From Pseudomonas sp. B21-028 (GTDB lineage Bacteria; Pseudomonadota; Gammaproteobacteria; Pseudomonadales; Pseudomonadaceae): DNA of 64,000 nt. Where the stretch lies: assembly GCF_024749045.1 (NCBI RefSeq), contig NZ_CP087184.1, positions 1,550,001-1,614,000 of the forward strand, read 5' to 3'. Numbering within the stretch: the stretch's first letter is position 1; the number at the start of each line of letters is the position of its first letter. The notes under the pieces are model-generated. The model had not been told where the DNA came from. It did no database searches and saw nothing but the letters and a program-made list of their open reading frames with translations. Shown piece by piece: positions 17,846-26,661 of the stretch. The translations under genes and the position numbers were made by a program.

Positions 17846-19003
17846 ATGAGCGGCCCGGTCTTTCCCTGGCGTGAAGGCAATCGGTTCGAGCTGTTGATCG
17901 ACGGTCCGCAGTTCTTTCCGCGCATGCTCGTGGAAATAGCCCGCGCCCAGGAGCAAGTCGAACTGGAGCTGTATCTGGTGGAGGCGGGCGCCTGCGCCGA
18001 AGCGATGGTCCAGGCCCTGGTCCAGGCTGCCGAGCGCGGTGTCCGGGTGCGTTGCCTGTTCGATGACTACGGCAGCCTGGCGTTTACCCTGAGCTTGCGT
18101 AACCGTCTGATCGAAGCCGGTGTGGAACTGCGTTTCTACAACCGCCTGAGCTGGCGCCGCTGGGTGCGTAATCTCTACCGCGACCACCGCAAGCTGCTGT
18201 TGGTGGACCAGCGTCTGGCGGTGGTCGGCGGTACCGGGGTGACCGATGAGTTCTGGAACCCCCTCGACGACCGCAGCGACTGGCACGAAGTCATGGTGGA
18301 AATCGTCGGCCCGATGGTACTGGACTGGCAACTGCTGTTCGATCGCCAGTGGCTCGCCAACCGTCATCGCCGGGCCTGGAAGCCCGCGTCCAACTTCGGT
18401 CTGCCGCGTCTGCCCCGGGTGCCTCCGGCGGGCGAGGGCATGGGCCGGGTGGCGTATGCGGACGCCCGCCAGCACCGCGATATCCTGCAATCGTTGTCCC
18501 GGGCCCTGAACAGCGGCCAGAAACGCATCTGGATGGCGACGCCGTATTTCCTGCCGACCTGGAACGTGCGTCGCTCCTTGCGCAAGGCCGCCGCCCGGGG
18601 CATCGACGTGCGTCTGTTGCTCACCGGCCCGCGCACCGATCATCCGTCCGTGCGTTACGCCGGGCACCGCTACTACCCGCGCCTGCTCAAGGCCGGTGTG
18701 AAGATCTTCGAGTACCAGCCGTGTTTCCTGCACCTGAAGATGGTACTGGTGGACGATTGGGTCAGCATCGGTTCGTGCAATTTCGACCACTGGAACCTGC
18801 GCTTCAACCTGGAAGCGAACCTCGAAGCCCTGGATTCCAGGCTCAGCCGTGCAGTGGCGGCCAGTTTCGAGCAGGACTTCAGCCAAAGCCTGCAAGTCAG
18901 CCTCGACGCCTGGCAGCGCCGGCCGTTGTGGAAGCGTTTCAAGCAGCGGCTGTGGGGATTGGTGGATCGGGTGGTGGTGAATCTGCTGGATCGGCGAGGC
19001 TGA
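17846..19003 (+). CDS. clsB: ClsB-type cardiolipin synthase (phospholipase D superfamily)
   Basis: The product is 385 aa with two HKD (H-x-K-x4-D) motifs: HRKLLLVD in the first half and HLKMVLVD in the second, the latter followed by SIGSCNFDHWN. No N-terminal membrane segments are present, which fits ClsB rather than ClsA. It condenses phosphatidylglycerol, or PG with PE, into cardiolipin at the inner membrane. It immediately follows the YceI gene. The C-terminus is basic and amphipathic, suitable for membrane binding. Assignment to ClsB rather than another PLD-like transferase is by architecture only. Confidence 0.8.
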   Translation: MSGPVFPWREGNRFELLIDGPQFFPRMLVEIARAQEQVELELYLVEAGACAEAMVQALVQAAERGVRVRCLFDDYGSLAFTLSLRNRLIEAGVELRFYNRLSWRRWVRNLYRDHRKLLLVDQRLAVVGGTGVTDEFWNPLDDRSDWHEVMVEIVGPMVLDWQLLFDRQWLANRHRRAWKPASNFGLPRLPRVPPAGEGMGRVAYADARQHRDILQSLSRALNSGQKRIWMATPYFLPTWNVRRSLRKAAARGIDVRLLLTGPRTDHPSVRYAGHRYYPRLLKAGVKIFEYQPCFLHLKMVLVDDWVSIGSCNFDHWNLRFNLEANLEALDSRLSRAVAASFEQDFSQSLQVSLDAWQRRPLWKRFKQRLWGLVDRVVVNLLDRRG

Positions 19004-19023
19004 CGATACACCGAGAATCCAAA

Positions 19024-19113
19024 TGTGGGAGCGAGCCTGCTCGCGATAGCGGTATGTCAGCCGACTGAGTGGTTGACTGATTCACCGCTATCGCGAGCAG
19101 GCTCGCTCCCACA
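19024..19113. repeat. REPIN (family 1)
   Basis: Inverted GGGAGCGAGCCTGCTCGCGATAGCGG arms lie between convergent clsB and bglX. Confidence 0.9.
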
Positions 19114-19135
19114 GGGGAGTCATGTCGCTCTGGCG

Positions 19136-21427
19136 TCAGAGCAACTCAAAACTCTGCTGCTTCACATCCTGGGAGTCCAGGCCGATCTGCACATTGAATT
19201 TGCCTGGCTCGGCAGCGTACTTGAGCTGGGCGTTGTAGAACTTCAGGTCGTCTTCGTTGATGGTGAAGTGAATGACCTTCTTCTCGCCGGCCTTGAGCAT
19301 CACCTTCTGGAAGTTCTTCAGTTCCTTCACCGGGCGGATCATCGAGCCGGTCACGTCCTGGATGTACAGCTGCACCACGGTTTCGCCGTCACGCTTGCCG
19401 GTGTTCTCCACAGTCACGCTGGCGTCGAGCTTGCCGGTCTTGTTCAGCGTGGTGGAAGACAGGGCCATGTCCGACAGGCTGAACTCGGTGTAGCTCAGGC
19501 CGTAGCCGAACGGGTACAGCGGGCCGGTGGTGTCATCGAAGTACTGCGAGGTATAGTTGCCTGGCTTGCCCGGGGTGAACGGACGGCCAATGCTCAGGTG
19601 GTTGTAGTAGGTCGGAATCTGACCCACCGAGCGCGGGAAAGTGATCGGCAGTTTGCCAGACGGGTTGTAGTCGCCGAACAGCACGTCGGCGATGGCGTTG
19701 CCGCCTTCGGTACCGCTGAACCAGGTTTCCAGGATTGCATCGGCCTGCTGCTTTTCTTCCAGCAGCGACAGCGGACGGCCGTTCATCAGCACCAGCACCA
19801 GCGGCTTGCCGGTGGCCTTCAGGGCCTTGATCAGCTCGCGCTGGCTGGCGGGGATGTTCAGGTCGGTGCGGCTCGAAGACTCGTGGGACATGCCACGGGA
19901 TTCACCCACGGCGGCCACCACCACATCGGCTTGCTTGGCGGCTTTCACCGCTTCGTCGATCAGTACCTGGGCCGGGCGCGGATCGTCCACCACTTCCGGG
20001 GCGTCGAAGTTGAGGAAGTTCAGGTAGTCGAGCACTTTCTTGTCGCTGGTGATGTTGGCGCCACGGGCATAGATGAACTTGGCGTCACCACCGAGGGCGC
20101 GGCTCATGCCGTCGAACAGGGTGACCGACTGCGCGGGGCGACCGGCGGCGGCCCAGCTGCCCATCATGTCGATCGGTGCCTTGGCCAGCGGGCCGACCAG
20201 GGCGATTTTCGCGTTCTTCTTCAGGGGCAGGGTCTGGTTGCGATTTTCCAGCAGAACCAGGCTGCGGCGTGCCACGTCGCGGGCATCGCTGCGGTGCAGT
20301 CGGCTTTCGGCGTAGGTGTCGGCCGGGTCATCCTCGGCCTTGCCGATGCGCAGGTACGGGTCCTTGAACAGGCCCATGTCGTACTTGGCGACGAGCACTT
20401 CACGCACGGCATTGTCGATGTCGCTCTGCTCGATCTCGCCGGACTTGAGCAGCCCCGGCAACTCCTTGCCATACAGCGAGTCGTTCATGCTCATGTCGAT
20501 GCCGGCCTTGATCGCCAGCTTCGCCGCTTCGCGACCATCCCGGGCCACACCGTGCTTGATCAGTTCGAAGATGGCGCCGTGATCGCTGACGGCCAGGCCC
20601 TTGAAGCCCCATTCCTTGCGCAGCAGGCCGTTCATCAGCCAGGTGTTGGCCGTGGCCGGCACGCCGTTGATGGAGTTCAACGCTACCATCACCCCGCCGG
20701 CACCGGCGTCGATGGCGGCGCGGTAGGGCGGCAGGTAGTCCTGGTACATTTTCACCGGGCTCATGTCCACGGTGTTGTAGTCCCGGCCACCTTCAACGGC
20801 GCCGTACAGGGCGAAGTGCTTGACGCTGGCCATGATACTGTCGGCCGCGTTGGCGCCGTTGCCCTGGAACGCCTTGACCATCACCCCGGCAATACGCGAC
20901 ACCAGGTAGGTGTCTTCGCCAAAACCCTCGGAGGTCCGGCCCCAGCGTGGGTCGCGGGAAATGTCGACCATCGGCGCGAACGTGATGTCCAGGCTGTCGG
21001 CGGCGGCTTCCTGGGCGGCGATGCGGCCGGAGTGATAGATGGCGTCCATGTCCCAGCTCGAAGCCAGGGCCAGGGGAATCGGGAAAATGGTGCGGTGGCC
21101 GTGGATCACGTCATAGGCGAAGAACATCGGGATCTTCAGCCGGCTGCGCATGGCCGCGTCCTGCATCGGACGGTTTTCATCACGGGTGATGGAGTTGAAC
21201 GTGCCGCCGATGTTGCCGGCGGCGATTTCCTTGCGGATCATCTCCCGGGGCATTTCCGGGCCGATGCTGATCAGGCGCAACTGGCCGATCTTTTCATCGA
21301 GGGTCATCTGTTTCATCAGGTTGCTGATGAACGCGTCCTTGTTCTCTATGGGGGCTGGCAGGTTGTCGGCTAATACGGATTGACTGGCCAGACTGACAAA
21401 CAGGCCCAGCAAACACAGCTTCTTCAT
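19136..21427 (-). CDS. bglX: periplasmic beta-glucosidase BglX (GH3)
   Basis: The product is 763 aa, the normal size for BglX. It has a signal peptide ending VLA. The GH3 N-terminal barrel shows GNIGGTFNS, KIPMFFAYDVIHGHRTIFP and the nucleophile motif GLAVSDHGA. The C-terminal GH3 sandwich is followed by a fibronectin-III-like domain (TVENTGKRDGETVVQLYIQD). It hydrolyses terminal beta-D-glucosyl residues in the periplasm. It is monocistronic, and its 3' end is bordered by a REPIN. Confidence 0.92.
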   Translation of the reverse strand: MKKLCLLGLFVSLASQSVLADNLPAPIENKDAFISNLMKQMTLDEKIGQLRLISIGPEMPREMIRKEIAAGNIGGTFNSITRDENRPMQDAAMRSRLKIPMFFAYDVIHGHRTIFPIPLALASSWDMDAIYHSGRIAAQEAAADSLDITFAPMVDISRDPRWGRTSEGFGEDTYLVSRIAGVMVKAFQGNGANAADSIMASVKHFALYGAVEGGRDYNTVDMSPVKMYQDYLPPYRAAIDAGAGGVMVALNSINGVPATANTWLMNGLLRKEWGFKGLAVSDHGAIFELIKHGVARDGREAAKLAIKAGIDMSMNDSLYGKELPGLLKSGEIEQSDIDNAVREVLVAKYDMGLFKDPYLRIGKAEDDPADTYAESRLHRSDARDVARRSLVLLENRNQTLPLKKNAKIALVGPLAKAPIDMMGSWAAAGRPAQSVTLFDGMSRALGGDAKFIYARGANITSDKKVLDYLNFLNFDAPEVVDDPRPAQVLIDEAVKAAKQADVVVAAVGESRGMSHESSSRTDLNIPASQRELIKALKATGKPLVLVLMNGRPLSLLEEKQQADAILETWFSGTEGGNAIADVLFGDYNPSGKLPITFPRSVGQIPTYYNHLSIGRPFTPGKPGNYTSQYFDDTTGPLYPFGYGLSYTEFSLSDMALSSTTLNKTGKLDASVTVENTGKRDGETVVQLYIQDVTGSMIRPVKELKNFQKVMLKAGEKKVIHFTINEDDLKFYNAQLKYAAEPGKFNVQIGLDSQDVKQQSFELL

Positions 21428-21676
21428 GAATAGTTTTCTCGCAGGCCCAAAGGCGGTAATCAGGACACGCCGTCAGCCGAAATGTGAGGAGTGGCTATTG
21501 TTGTTCGGTCAAATGCAGCACACTTTCGAACCCATGGGGCTGAACTTAGTTTCGCACTGCGCATCTTTTAGCCCATCGATCCGTTTCAATCCAGTGCGGC
21601 GGCAGATTATGCCCCAGACACCGGTGGGATAGGTGGCCGTGTTTTCCAATATAAAGGCAAGGGAGAGCTTCACCCG

Positions 21677-22285
21677 ATGAATCTACGATTGAACCACCAA
21701 AGCGGCTTGCGAATGCTGGCCCTGATGCTGTTCACCTCACTGCTGGCCGGTTGCGGCATCAACACGATTCCGACCCTCGACGAACAGGCCAAGGCTGCCT
21801 GGGGCCAGGTGCAGAACCAGTATCAGCGCCGCGCCGACCTGATCCCGAACCTGGTGGAAACCGTCAAGGGCTATGCCCAGCACGAGCAGGAAACCCTGAC
21901 CGCCGTCATCGAGGCGCGGGCCAAGGCCACCTCGATCCAGGTCGATGCCACCACGCTGGACAACCCGGAGAAGCTCAAGCAGTTCCAACAGGCCCAGGAT
22001 CAGTTGACCGGCGCGCTGAGCCGCCTGATGGTAGTGTCCGAGCGCTACCCGGACCTCAAGGCCAACCAGAACTTCCTGGCGCTGCAATCGCAGCTCGAAG
22101 GCACCGAGAACCGCATCGCCGTGGCCCGTCGCGACTTCATCCTGGCGGTGCAGAAGTACAACACCGAGATCCGGACTTTCCCGGGGCGGTTGTGGCACAG
22201 CGTGATGTACAGCGACCTTCCGATCCGCCAGACCTTCGAGGCCACCAGCCCTGACGCCGAGAAAGCGCCACAGGTGAAATTCTGA
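21677..22285 (+). CDS. LemA-family lipoprotein
   Basis: The product is 202 aa. A lipoprotein signal has lipobox LLAGC with Cys26. The LemA helical domain follows, with QNQYQRRADLIPNLVETVKGYAQHE near residues 47-71 and NRIAVARRDFILAVQKYN. LemA proteins are membrane-anchored helical bundles of unclear function, often encoded beside TPM-domain proteins, as here: two TPM genes follow at 22410 and 23194. A REPIN sits between lemA and the first TPM gene, yet all three point the same way and likely form one unit. Confidence 0.88.
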   Translation: MNLRLNHQSGLRMLALMLFTSLLAGCGINTIPTLDEQAKAAWGQVQNQYQRRADLIPNLVETVKGYAQHEQETLTAVIEARAKATSIQVDATTLDNPEKLKQFQQAQDQLTGALSRLMVVSERYPDLKANQNFLALQSQLEGTENRIAVARRDFILAVQKYNTEIRTFPGRLWHSVMYSDLPIRQTFEATSPDAEKAPQVKF

Positions 22286-22309
22286 CCGATACCCGGCAGC
22301 CTGAAGCGT

Positions 22310-22402
22310 TGTGGGAGCGGGCTTGCCCGCGAAGGCGGCAGCACATCCAATGATTGTTGCCCGCTGACCCACCGCTTTCGCGAGCAAGCCCGCTCCCACA
22401 GG
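22310..22402. repeat. REPIN (variant GCGGGCTTGCCCGC arms)
   Basis: Inverted arms GTGGGAGCGGGCTTGCCCGC with CGAAGGCGG/CCGCTTTCG tails, a sequence variant of family 1, inserted inside the lemA-TPM cluster. Confidence 0.88.
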
Positions 22403-22409
22403 AGTTCCA

Positions 22410-23165
22410 ATGCGTGTGTTGAAATTTGGCCTGGTGCTGTTGCTCTGGGTGTTTGCAGTCACGGCCCAGGCCGAGTTGAAGTTTCCGGCGCTGACCGGCC
22501 GGGTGGTGGACACTGCCCAGTTGCTCCAGCCGTCGGTGCGCGAACAGCTGGACGCGCAGCTCAAGGCCCATGAACAGGCGACCGGGGAACAGGTGGTCGT
22601 CGTCACGCTGCCTGACCTGCAAGGTTCCAGCATCGAAGACTTCGGCTATCAGTTGGGACGCCACTGGGGCATCGGGCAGAAGGACAAGAACAATGGGGCA
22701 CTGCTGATCGTGGCCCGGGATGATCGCAAACTGCGAATCGAAGTGGGCTACGGCCTGGAAGATCGTCTGACCGATGCCCAGAGTTCGGTGATCATCAACC
22801 AGGTCATCACCCCGGCCTTCAAGACCGGCAATTTCAACAAAGGCATCAGCGACGGCGTGGCGGCGATGCTGGTGGTGCTGGGCGGTAGCCCTCTGGATGA
22901 GCCGGCTGCCGCGTACTCTTCAGGCGAGCAGGAGGAGGGCGACTTTGTCTCGCGTCATCCATGGACATTCGTGATGCTGGTGATGTTGTTCATCGTCACG
23001 ATCATGGTCTGCCAGGTGCTGGGGATCTTGCCGGCCGGGGGAGGCGGCTCCAGCGGCTCAAGAGGGGGAGGCTTTGGCGGCGGTGGCTTCGGCGGTGGCG
23101 GAGGCGGTGGTTTCAGCGGCGGCGGTGGCAGTTTCGGGGGCGGCGGTTCGTCGGGCGGCTGGTGA
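22410..23165 (+). CDS. TPM-domain (YgcG-like) exported membrane protein
   Basis: The product is 251 aa with a signal peptide ending AQA. The TPM domain covers about residues 30-150 (GRVVDTAQLL, GEQVVVVTLPDL, LLIVARDDRKLRIEVGYGLE). One transmembrane segment follows near residue 190. The C-terminal tail is almost pure Gly with Phe and Ser, ending FGGGGSSGGW. Such tails are typical of YgcG-type proteins. Partner of the LemA protein upstream and of the second TPM protein downstream. Function is not established; envelope or respiratory-complex maintenance has been proposed for TPM proteins. Confidence 0.86.
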   Translation: MRVLKFGLVLLLWVFAVTAQAELKFPALTGRVVDTAQLLQPSVREQLDAQLKAHEQATGEQVVVVTLPDLQGSSIEDFGYQLGRHWGIGQKDKNNGALLIVARDDRKLRIEVGYGLEDRLTDAQSSVIINQVITPAFKTGNFNKGISDGVAAMLVVLGGSPLDEPAAAYSSGEQEEGDFVSRHPWTFVMLVMLFIVTIMVCQVLGILPAGGGGSSGSRGGGFGGGGFGGGGGGGFSGGGGSFGGGGSSGGW

Positions 23166-23193
23166 CAATAATAATGAGCAGGCACTTCTAATC

Positions 23194-23811
23194 ATGGCAT
23201 TACTGACTGAACACGAACAACGCAAGGTGGCCGAAGCCATCGCCCGGGTCGAGCGGGATACCGACGCCGAACTGGTCACGGTGCTCGCTGCGCGCGCCGA
23301 CGACTATGCCTACATCCCGCTGCTGTGGGCCAGCCTGCTGGCCCTGGTGGTGCCAGGTGTGCTGCATTACCTGACGGGCTGGTTGACCATGCACAGCCTG
23401 TTGCTGGTGCAGTGGATCAGCTTCATCGTGCTGTGCCTGATGTTTCGCATTCCGAAGATCACCACTCACCTGATCCCCCGCTCGGTGCGCCACTGGCGGG
23501 CGTCCAACCTGGCTCGCCGGCAGTTTCTCGAACAGAACCTGCACCACACCGTGGGCAGCACCGGAATGCTGATCTTTGTCTGCGAGGCCGAGCGCTACGT
23601 GGAGATCCTGGTGGACGAAGGCATTTCCAAGCGTCTCGACAACCGGAACTGGGATGCCATTGTCGCGGCCTTCACCGAGCAGGTCCGCCAGGGGCAGACC
23701 TTGCAGGGCTTCGTGACCTGCATCGAAGCCTGCGGCGAATTGCTCAAGGAACATGTGCCGGTGACCCACGAACGCAATGAACTGCCGAACCGGTTGGTGG
23801 TTTTAGGCTGA
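23194..23811 (+). CDS. second TPM-domain membrane protein
   Basis: The product is 205 aa and lacks a signal peptide. The TPM domain is split by two closely spaced membrane segments (about residues 40-60 and 66-85). It begins TEHEQRKVAEAIARVERDTDAELVTVLA and resumes with GMLIFVCEAERYVEILVDEGI. It starts 28 bases after the glycine-rich TPM gene. The pair, together with LemA, forms a conserved three-gene cluster. Confidence 0.84.
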   Translation: MALLTEHEQRKVAEAIARVERDTDAELVTVLAARADDYAYIPLLWASLLALVVPGVLHYLTGWLTMHSLLLVQWISFIVLCLMFRIPKITTHLIPRSVRHWRASNLARRQFLEQNLHHTVGSTGMLIFVCEAERYVEILVDEGISKRLDNRNWDAIVAAFTEQVRQGQTLQGFVTCIEACGELLKEHVPVTHERNELPNRLVVLG

Positions 23812-23830
23812 GGCTTCCTATCGGGTTCCG

Positions 23831-23963
23831 TTGTGGCGAGGGGATTTATCCCCGCTGGGCTGTGCAGCAGCCCTAAAAGTGCCATATCGGTGTATCAGAT
23901 TGATTGGAGTTGATCCTGTTGGGGCTGCTTCGCAGCCCAGCGGGGATAAATCCCCTCGCCACA
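23831..23963. repeat. paired inverted repeat element (family 2)
   Basis: GTGGCGAGGGGATTTATCCC arms with CGCTGGGCTG(T/C)GCAGCAGCC extensions in inverse orientation, between the TPM gene and the methyltransferase gene. Confidence 0.85.
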
Positions 23964-24043
23964 ACAATTCCTCGTGCCCTGACACCTCATCCCCCTTAAA
24001 ATACCCGCCATTCCCGATCCGCCCGCCCCGAGGCCGCTTGTTC

Positions 24044-25258
24044 ATGTCCGTTACCACCACCGCCCGTCCCGCGCCGGATCATCACGCCGAGTTCATCGAG
24101 CTGCTGCAGGCCAGCCTCGACCAGAATGCTTTCATCAAACTGGTGCTGGCCAGGCATGTCGGCGACGAAGCGGACCTCCAACGGCTGATCATCAAGCAAC
24201 TGACGGTCAAGGAGCAGCCTTGCCTGTCCTTCGTCTACCGCTACAAAACCCGCGACATCACCAAGAATTTCCCACTGGCCGAAGGCGTGGCGACCCTCGC
24301 GGCGTTGTTGCCGGCATCCTTCAAGAACGCTCATTTGCTGACGGTCACCGACGAAGCGCAGTTGGAGTACAGCAAGAAAGGCAAGTCTTCACTGTTCAGG
24401 AGCAAGCCCCAGCAACTGCGTGAAGTGCCCTCGGTGGAACACAACCGCGAGAAAAACCGCTTCCTCGACCTGAGTCGGCCGTTCCTGGCCGACCTGGGTG
24501 TGACCAACCACAAGCACGAGCTGATCCCGGCCATGTCGCGCAAGTGGAAGCAGATCAACAAGTTCATCGAAGTCTTCAGCCATGCGCTGACCTCTTCCCC
24601 GCTGGACCTGGACAAACCGGTACGGGTGTCGGATTTCGGTTCGGGCAAGGGCTACCTGACCTTCGCCATTCACGACTACCTGTGCAACACCTTGCAGGCC
24701 GAAGGCGTGGTGACCGGCGTCGAGTTGCGCGAGGACATGGTGCGGCTGTGCAACGAGGCTGCCGGGCGCCTGGAACACCCGGGCCTGAGCTTCCAGCACG
24801 GCGACGTGCGCAGCGTGGCGCCGAGCGCGGTGGACGTGATGATCGCCTTGCATGCCTGCGACATCGCCACCGACTACGCGATCCACATGGGCATCCGCTC
24901 GGGCGCCTCGATCATCATGTGCTCGCCGTGCTGCCACAAGCAGATCCGCTTGCAGATCCAGAGCCCGGCGTTGCTCAAGCCGATGTTGCAATACGGCCTG
25001 CACCTGGGCCAGCAGGCGGAAATGGTCACCGACAGCCTGCGAGCGCTGTTCCTGGAGGCCTGTGGCTACGAAACCAAAGTGTTCGAGTTCATTTCCCTGG
25101 AACACACCAACAAGAACAAGATGATCCTGGCGGTCAAACGCGCCACGCCGATCGATCCGGCCGAGTTGCTGGCGAAGATCCAGGAACTGAAGGCGTTCTA
25201 CCACATCACCGAGCATTGCCTCGAAACGCTGTTGCGGGCTGACGGTTACCTCCCCTGA
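24044..25258 (+). CDS. class I SAM-dependent methyltransferase
   Basis: The product is 404 aa. The first 150 residues are of no recognised type, then comes a Rossmann methyltransferase core: DFGSGKGYLTFAIHDYL (motif I), GVELREDMV (motif II), HGDVRSV and ALHACDIATDYAI. A CSPCCHK motif follows, where an Asp/Asn-Pro-Pro-like catalytic loop usually sits. It resembles the bacterial relatives of METTL25/GSTCD proteins. The substrate is unknown; the basic N-terminal segment could bind RNA. The start at 24044 avoids translating the upstream repeat. Confidence 0.78.
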   Translation: MSVTTTARPAPDHHAEFIELLQASLDQNAFIKLVLARHVGDEADLQRLIIKQLTVKEQPCLSFVYRYKTRDITKNFPLAEGVATLAALLPASFKNAHLLTVTDEAQLEYSKKGKSSLFRSKPQQLREVPSVEHNREKNRFLDLSRPFLADLGVTNHKHELIPAMSRKWKQINKFIEVFSHALTSSPLDLDKPVRVSDFGSGKGYLTFAIHDYLCNTLQAEGVVTGVELREDMVRLCNEAAGRLEHPGLSFQHGDVRSVAPSAVDVMIALHACDIATDYAIHMGIRSGASIIMCSPCCHKQIRLQIQSPALLKPMLQYGLHLGQQAEMVTDSLRALFLEACGYETKVFEFISLEHTNKNKMILAVKRATPIDPAELLAKIQELKAFYHITEHCLETLLRADGYLP

Positions 25259-25278
25259 TGCGGGACAGATGCAACGCT

Positions 25279-25367
25279 GTGGGAGCATAGCTTGCTCGCG
25301 ATGAACGATGACTCAATTGTGCTGCTGAACCTCGGCGCTGAATCGCGAGCAAGCTTTGCTCCCACAG
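25279..25367. repeat. REPIN (variant)
   Basis: Diverged inverted arms TGTGGGAGCATAGCTTGCTCGCGAT and its complement are separated by about 35 bases. Confidence 0.78.
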
Positions 25368-25480
25368 AACAACATTCAGCCTCCATCGTCGTGCAGCCCG
25401 TCAGATGACAAGTGAAGCCCTCCCCACCGGACTACCTTTAATGCGTTCACCCCTCACGCATGCCCAAAGGAGTCCAACCC

Positions 25481-26062
25481 ATGGCCGCAAAGAAAATCCT
25501 GATGCTGGTCGGCGATTACGTCGAAGACTATGAAGTGATGGTGCCGTTCCAGGCCTTGCAGATGATCGGCCACACCGTGCACGCGGTGTGCCCTGACAAG
25601 ACCGCCGGGCAGACCGTGCGCACGGCGATCCACGACTTCGACGGCGACCAGACCTACAGCGAGAAACCGGGCCATCTGTTCACCCTGAATCATGATTTTT
25701 TCGGTGTCGGCGTGGCTGACTACGACGCGCTGCTGATTCCCGGCGGGCGAGCGCCGGAATACCTGCGCCTGAATGAAAAAGTCCTGCAACTGGTGCGCGA
25801 TTTCGACGTGGCGGGCAAGCCGATCGCCGCAGTGTGCCATGGCGCGCAATTGCTGGCGGCGGCGGGCATTCTGGAGGGGCGTGAGTGCAGCGCCTATCCG
25901 GCCTGTGCTCCGGAAGTGCGCTTGGCGGGCGGGACCTTCATCGACATTCCGGTGACCGAAGGTCATGTCCAGGGCAACCTGGCGACCGCACCGGCCTGGC
26001 CCGCTCATCCGAACTGGCTGGCGGGGTTCCTGACGCTATTGGGCACGGCCATCACCCTGTAG
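25481..26062 (+). CDS. DJ-1/PfpI-family protein
   Basis: The product is 193 aa with a class I glutamine-amidotransferase-like fold. The nucleophile elbow [10 protein letters not shown] holds the conserved Cys followed by His. An early acidic residue in [15 protein letters not shown] and [13 protein letters not shown] complete the signature of the PfpI/YhbO/DJ-1 group. These are deglycases or chaperone-like stress proteins. The start at 25481 is fixed by AAAGGAG ten bases upstream. No operon partner; the next gene is a YegP protein on the same strand. Confidence 0.87.
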   Translation: MAAKKILMLVGDYVEDYEVMVPFQALQMIGHTVHAVCPDKTAGQTVRTAIHDFDGDQTYSEKPGHLFTLNHDFFGVGVADYDALLIPGGRAPEYLRLNEKVLQLVRDFDVAGKPIAAVCHGAQLLAAAGILEGRECSAYPACAPEVRLAGGTFIDIPVTEGHVQGNLATAPAWPAHPNWLAGFLTLLGTAITL

Positions 26063-26133
26063 TGGCGCCGACTGGCAGAGCCGGCGGGACGGGTCTTTAC
26101 TCTTGAGGCTTTTGACCTCTCAAGGAAATGATC

Positions 26134-26478
26134 ATGTCCGGATGGTACGAAATCAGCAAGAACAGCAGTGGCCAGTTTCGGTTCGTGCTCAAGGCAGCCA
26201 ATGCCGAAACGATCTTGACCAGCGAGTTGTACACCACCCGTAGCGGTGCCGACGGGGGCATCGCCGCGGTGCAGAAGAACAGCCCGTTGGCCGAGCGCTA
26301 TGAGCTCAAGAACACCAGGGACGGCCATCCCTATTTCAATCTCAAGGCCGCCAACCATGAAGTGATCGGCAGCAGTGAAGCCTATTCATCGGACGCCGCC
26401 CGGGACAAGGGCATTGCCAGCGTCAAGGCGAACGGGCCGAGTACGGTGATCAAGGACAAGACCCTGTTGGCGCTTTGA
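26134..26478 (+). CDS. YegP-family (DUF1508) protein
   Basis: The product is 114 aa made of two tandem DUF1508 repeats of about 50 residues. The first is GWYEISKNSSGQFRFVLKAAN...E, the second YELKNTRDGHPYFNLKAANHE. Each ends with a (S/T)xxYxxxxxxxxGI segment. The family is small and cytosolic with a beta-rich fold and no established function. The start at 26134 is preferred over 26128 because CAAGGA lies seven bases before it and only one base before the earlier ATG. Confidence 0.88.
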   Translation: MSGWYEISKNSSGQFRFVLKAANAETILTSELYTTRSGADGGIAAVQKNSPLAERYELKNTRDGHPYFNLKAANHEVIGSSEAYSSDAARDKGIASVKANGPSTVIKDKTLLAL

Positions 26479-26504
26479 AAGCAACCGATGCCGCGACGCG
26501 TTTC

Positions 26505-26640
26505 CTGTGGCGAGGGGATTTATCCCCGCTGGGGTGCGTAGCGCCCCCAAAAGTGAAATACCTCAGATCCATCTGACACTCCGAGTTGCCATGATGAGGG
26601 CTGCTACGCACCCCAGCGGGGATAAATCCCCTCGCCACAG
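26505..26640. repeat. paired inverted repeat element (family 2)
   Basis: GTGGCGAGGGGATTTATCCC arms with CGCTGGGGTGCGTAGCG extensions, between the convergent YegP and DUF4917 genes. Confidence 0.85.
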
Positions 26641-26661
26641 GCTTTTGCGCTGATTCTATTT

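Noticed and set aside
17846..19003. general PLD-family endonuclease instead of cardiolipin synthase
   Set aside because: Two full HKD motifs in a single chain with ClsB-like spacing fit a phosphatidyltransferase better.
19025..21373. 782-codon open frame on the plus strand
   Set aside because: Antisense to bglX. High GC in third positions keeps the opposite strand open; it has no ribosome binding site and begins inside a REPIN.
23831..24043. N-terminal extension of the methyltransferase through the family 2 repeat
   Set aside because: The extra residues are encoded by the inverted repeat; ATG 24044 starts the conserved protein.
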